A stretch of DNA of 7,190 nt, taken from positions 1 through 7,190 of the forward strand of contig JBGPZW010000165.1 in the NCBI GenBank assembly GCA_041493955.1, read 5' to 3'. Origin of the DNA: QHYU01 sp041493955 (GTDB taxonomy: Bacteria; Acidobacteriota; Terriglobia; Acidiferrales; UBA7541). The position numbers and the translations under genes were made by a program. Below the pieces are notes generated by a model that was given only the letters and a program-made list of their open reading frames with translations, was not told the origin of the DNA and ran no database searches. This document shows, one piece after another, positions 6,250 through 7,190 of this stretch (within the stretch, counting starts at the first letter, position 1; each line of letters opens with the position of its first letter).

Positions 6250-7190
6250 TCAGGACATTGCCGGCGGCTCAGCCTGGCGGCGGGCCCAGAGCCAGTTGGC
6301 CAGGCCAAGGGCGGCGGTGACGCCGACGATGATGGCATCGACGCGTCCCATCCGACTCACCAGCACCAGGCAAAACGCGATTCCCAGCGCCGCGAAGAGC
6401 GGTCCGGCGGGCAGGCGAAAGGCCTCTGTGCCCGGCTGTTTGCGCCGCAGCGCGAGCAGCGCGGCGCAGACGCTGCCGTACATGAATAGCCGCGCGACCG
6501 CGGACAGTGTGGCATTCCAGCGAAACGTTCCGCCAACAGTAAGCAACCAGGTCAACAGCGCGTAGGCGACAATGGAGACATGCGGCGTGCGGAAGCGCCG
6601 GTGTACCGCGCCAAACAACGGCGGGAAGTCCCCGCGTTCGGCCAGCGCGTAGGTGAGCCTCGGTGCGTTGAGCACGGACGAACTCATCAGCCCGTAAACT
6701 GAGACCAGCGCGCCCGCGGTCATCAGGGCCGCGCCCGCCGGGCCCAGGAATTGGCGCGCTGCCACGGCCAGCGGGCGGTCGGTGGCTGCCGGATCGCTGA
6801 GCACGCCTATCACCACCACCTGCACGAGCGTGTACACCACGGTGGTGGCCACCAGGCCCACGAACAGGGCAAAGGGAGCGTCGCGACCAGGGTTCTTGGC
6901 TTCCGCCATGGGGATCATGGCGGATTCAAATCCACCGTAGGCGAAGGCCAGCAGAAGCACTGCGTCCAACCACGCGCCGGCGCCCGCGGGATGCGCCACC
7001 GCATGGCTGCCGCCGCGCAGGAAAAACAGTCCCACGGCGATGAAAATGACCAGGGGCAGGAGTTTTGCCAGGGTGAAGACGTTGCTCATCTGCGCGCCCG
7101 CGCGCACGCCGCAGTAATTGACCGCCGCGAGCCCACCGACCAGCAGCGTCAGAATCACGAAGCGGGGAACTGGCTGGCTTGCCCGGGGCC
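6250..7190 (-). CDS. APC-family amino-acid permease, N-terminus beyond right edge
   Basis: The frame is open from the window edge (7190) to a TGA at 6250-6252, giving 312 visible residues. A GTG at 7158 is in frame, but it lies inside a membrane helix that reads through to the edge (PRASQPVPRFVILTLLVGG), so it is not the real start. About nine hydrophobic helices are visible, so roughly three helices (something over 100 residues) are missing from the usual 12. Family signs are AAVNYCGVRAGAQMSNVFT (a helix and the loop after it), FAYGGFESAMIPMAEAKNP at about visible residues 82-100 (the conserved 'YGGFE...E-x-x-NP' block), and SVYGLMSSSVLNAPRLTYA around the substrate-path helix. It is a proton- or exchange-driven transporter of the amino acid/polyamine/organocation superfamily in the cytoplasmic membrane. 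The substrate cannot be assigned. The C-terminus ends in a short hydrophilic tail (ARRQAEPPAMS). It converges on cydB with no obvious shared terminator. Confidence 0.92.
   Translation of the reverse strand, partial: PRASQPVPRFVILTLLVGGLAAVNYCGVRAGAQMSNVFTLAKLLPLVIFIAVGLFFLRGGSHAVAHPAGAGAWLDAVLLLAFAYGGFESAMIPMAEAKNPGRDAPFALFVGLVATTVVYTLVQVVVIGVLSDPAATDRPLAVAARQFLGPAGAALMTAGALVSVYGLMSSSVLNAPRLTYALAERGDFPPLFGAVHRRFRTPHVSIVAYALLTWLLTVGGTFRWNATLSAVARLFMYGSVCAALLALRRKQPGTEAFRLPAGPLFAALGIAFCLVLVSRMGRVDAIIVGVTAALGLANWLWARRQAEPPAMS

Overview
The window is GC-rich, densely coding bacterial chromosome with no RNA genes, mobile elements, CRISPR arrays or phage genes that I can see. The gene content is a secreted S9 peptidase with a beta-propeller, a signal-peptide-bearing protein of unknown function with a typical 'VAQ|E' cleavage region, a short-Q-loop cytochrome bd oxidase and an APC permease. 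This would fit a soil Acidobacteriota-like organism, but that placement is an inference from protein style, not from a marker gene.

Layout, left to right. Positions 1-581 (minus strand) hold the N-terminal 193 codons of an exported protein of unknown function that runs off the left edge. Positions 582-894 are a gene-free stretch with a good sigma70-type promoter (perfect TTGACA, 17-base spacer) for that gene and a hairpin just after the next gene. Positions 895-2985 (minus) encode a complete exported prolyl-oligopeptidase-family (S9) serine peptidase with an intact Ser/Asp/His triad. Positions 3112-3552 (minus) encode a small VOC (glyoxalase/bleomycin-resistance fold) protein that may be co-transcribed with the peptidase. 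Positions 3553-3809 are a divergent intergenic region with a candidate promoter and an inverted repeat in the leader of the next operon. Positions 3810-6227 (plus) are a two-gene cydAB operon for a quinol-oxidising cytochrome bd terminal oxidase. Positions 6250-7190 (minus) hold the C-terminal three quarters of an APC-family amino-acid permease, converging on cydB with only 22 bases between the stops and running off the right edge.

The only genes with a clear shared job are cydA and cydB, which together form the membrane oxidase that reduces oxygen to water with electrons from quinol and supports microaerobic or stress respiration. The peptidase, the VOC protein, the permease and the exported protein look like unrelated housekeeping or scavenging genes. 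I see no convincing new multi-gene system. The points most worth a second look are the natural Lys252-to-Thr and Arg391-to-His substitutions in CydA (E. coli numbering) at quinol- and heme-associated positions, and the apparent internal duplication in the exported unknown protein.
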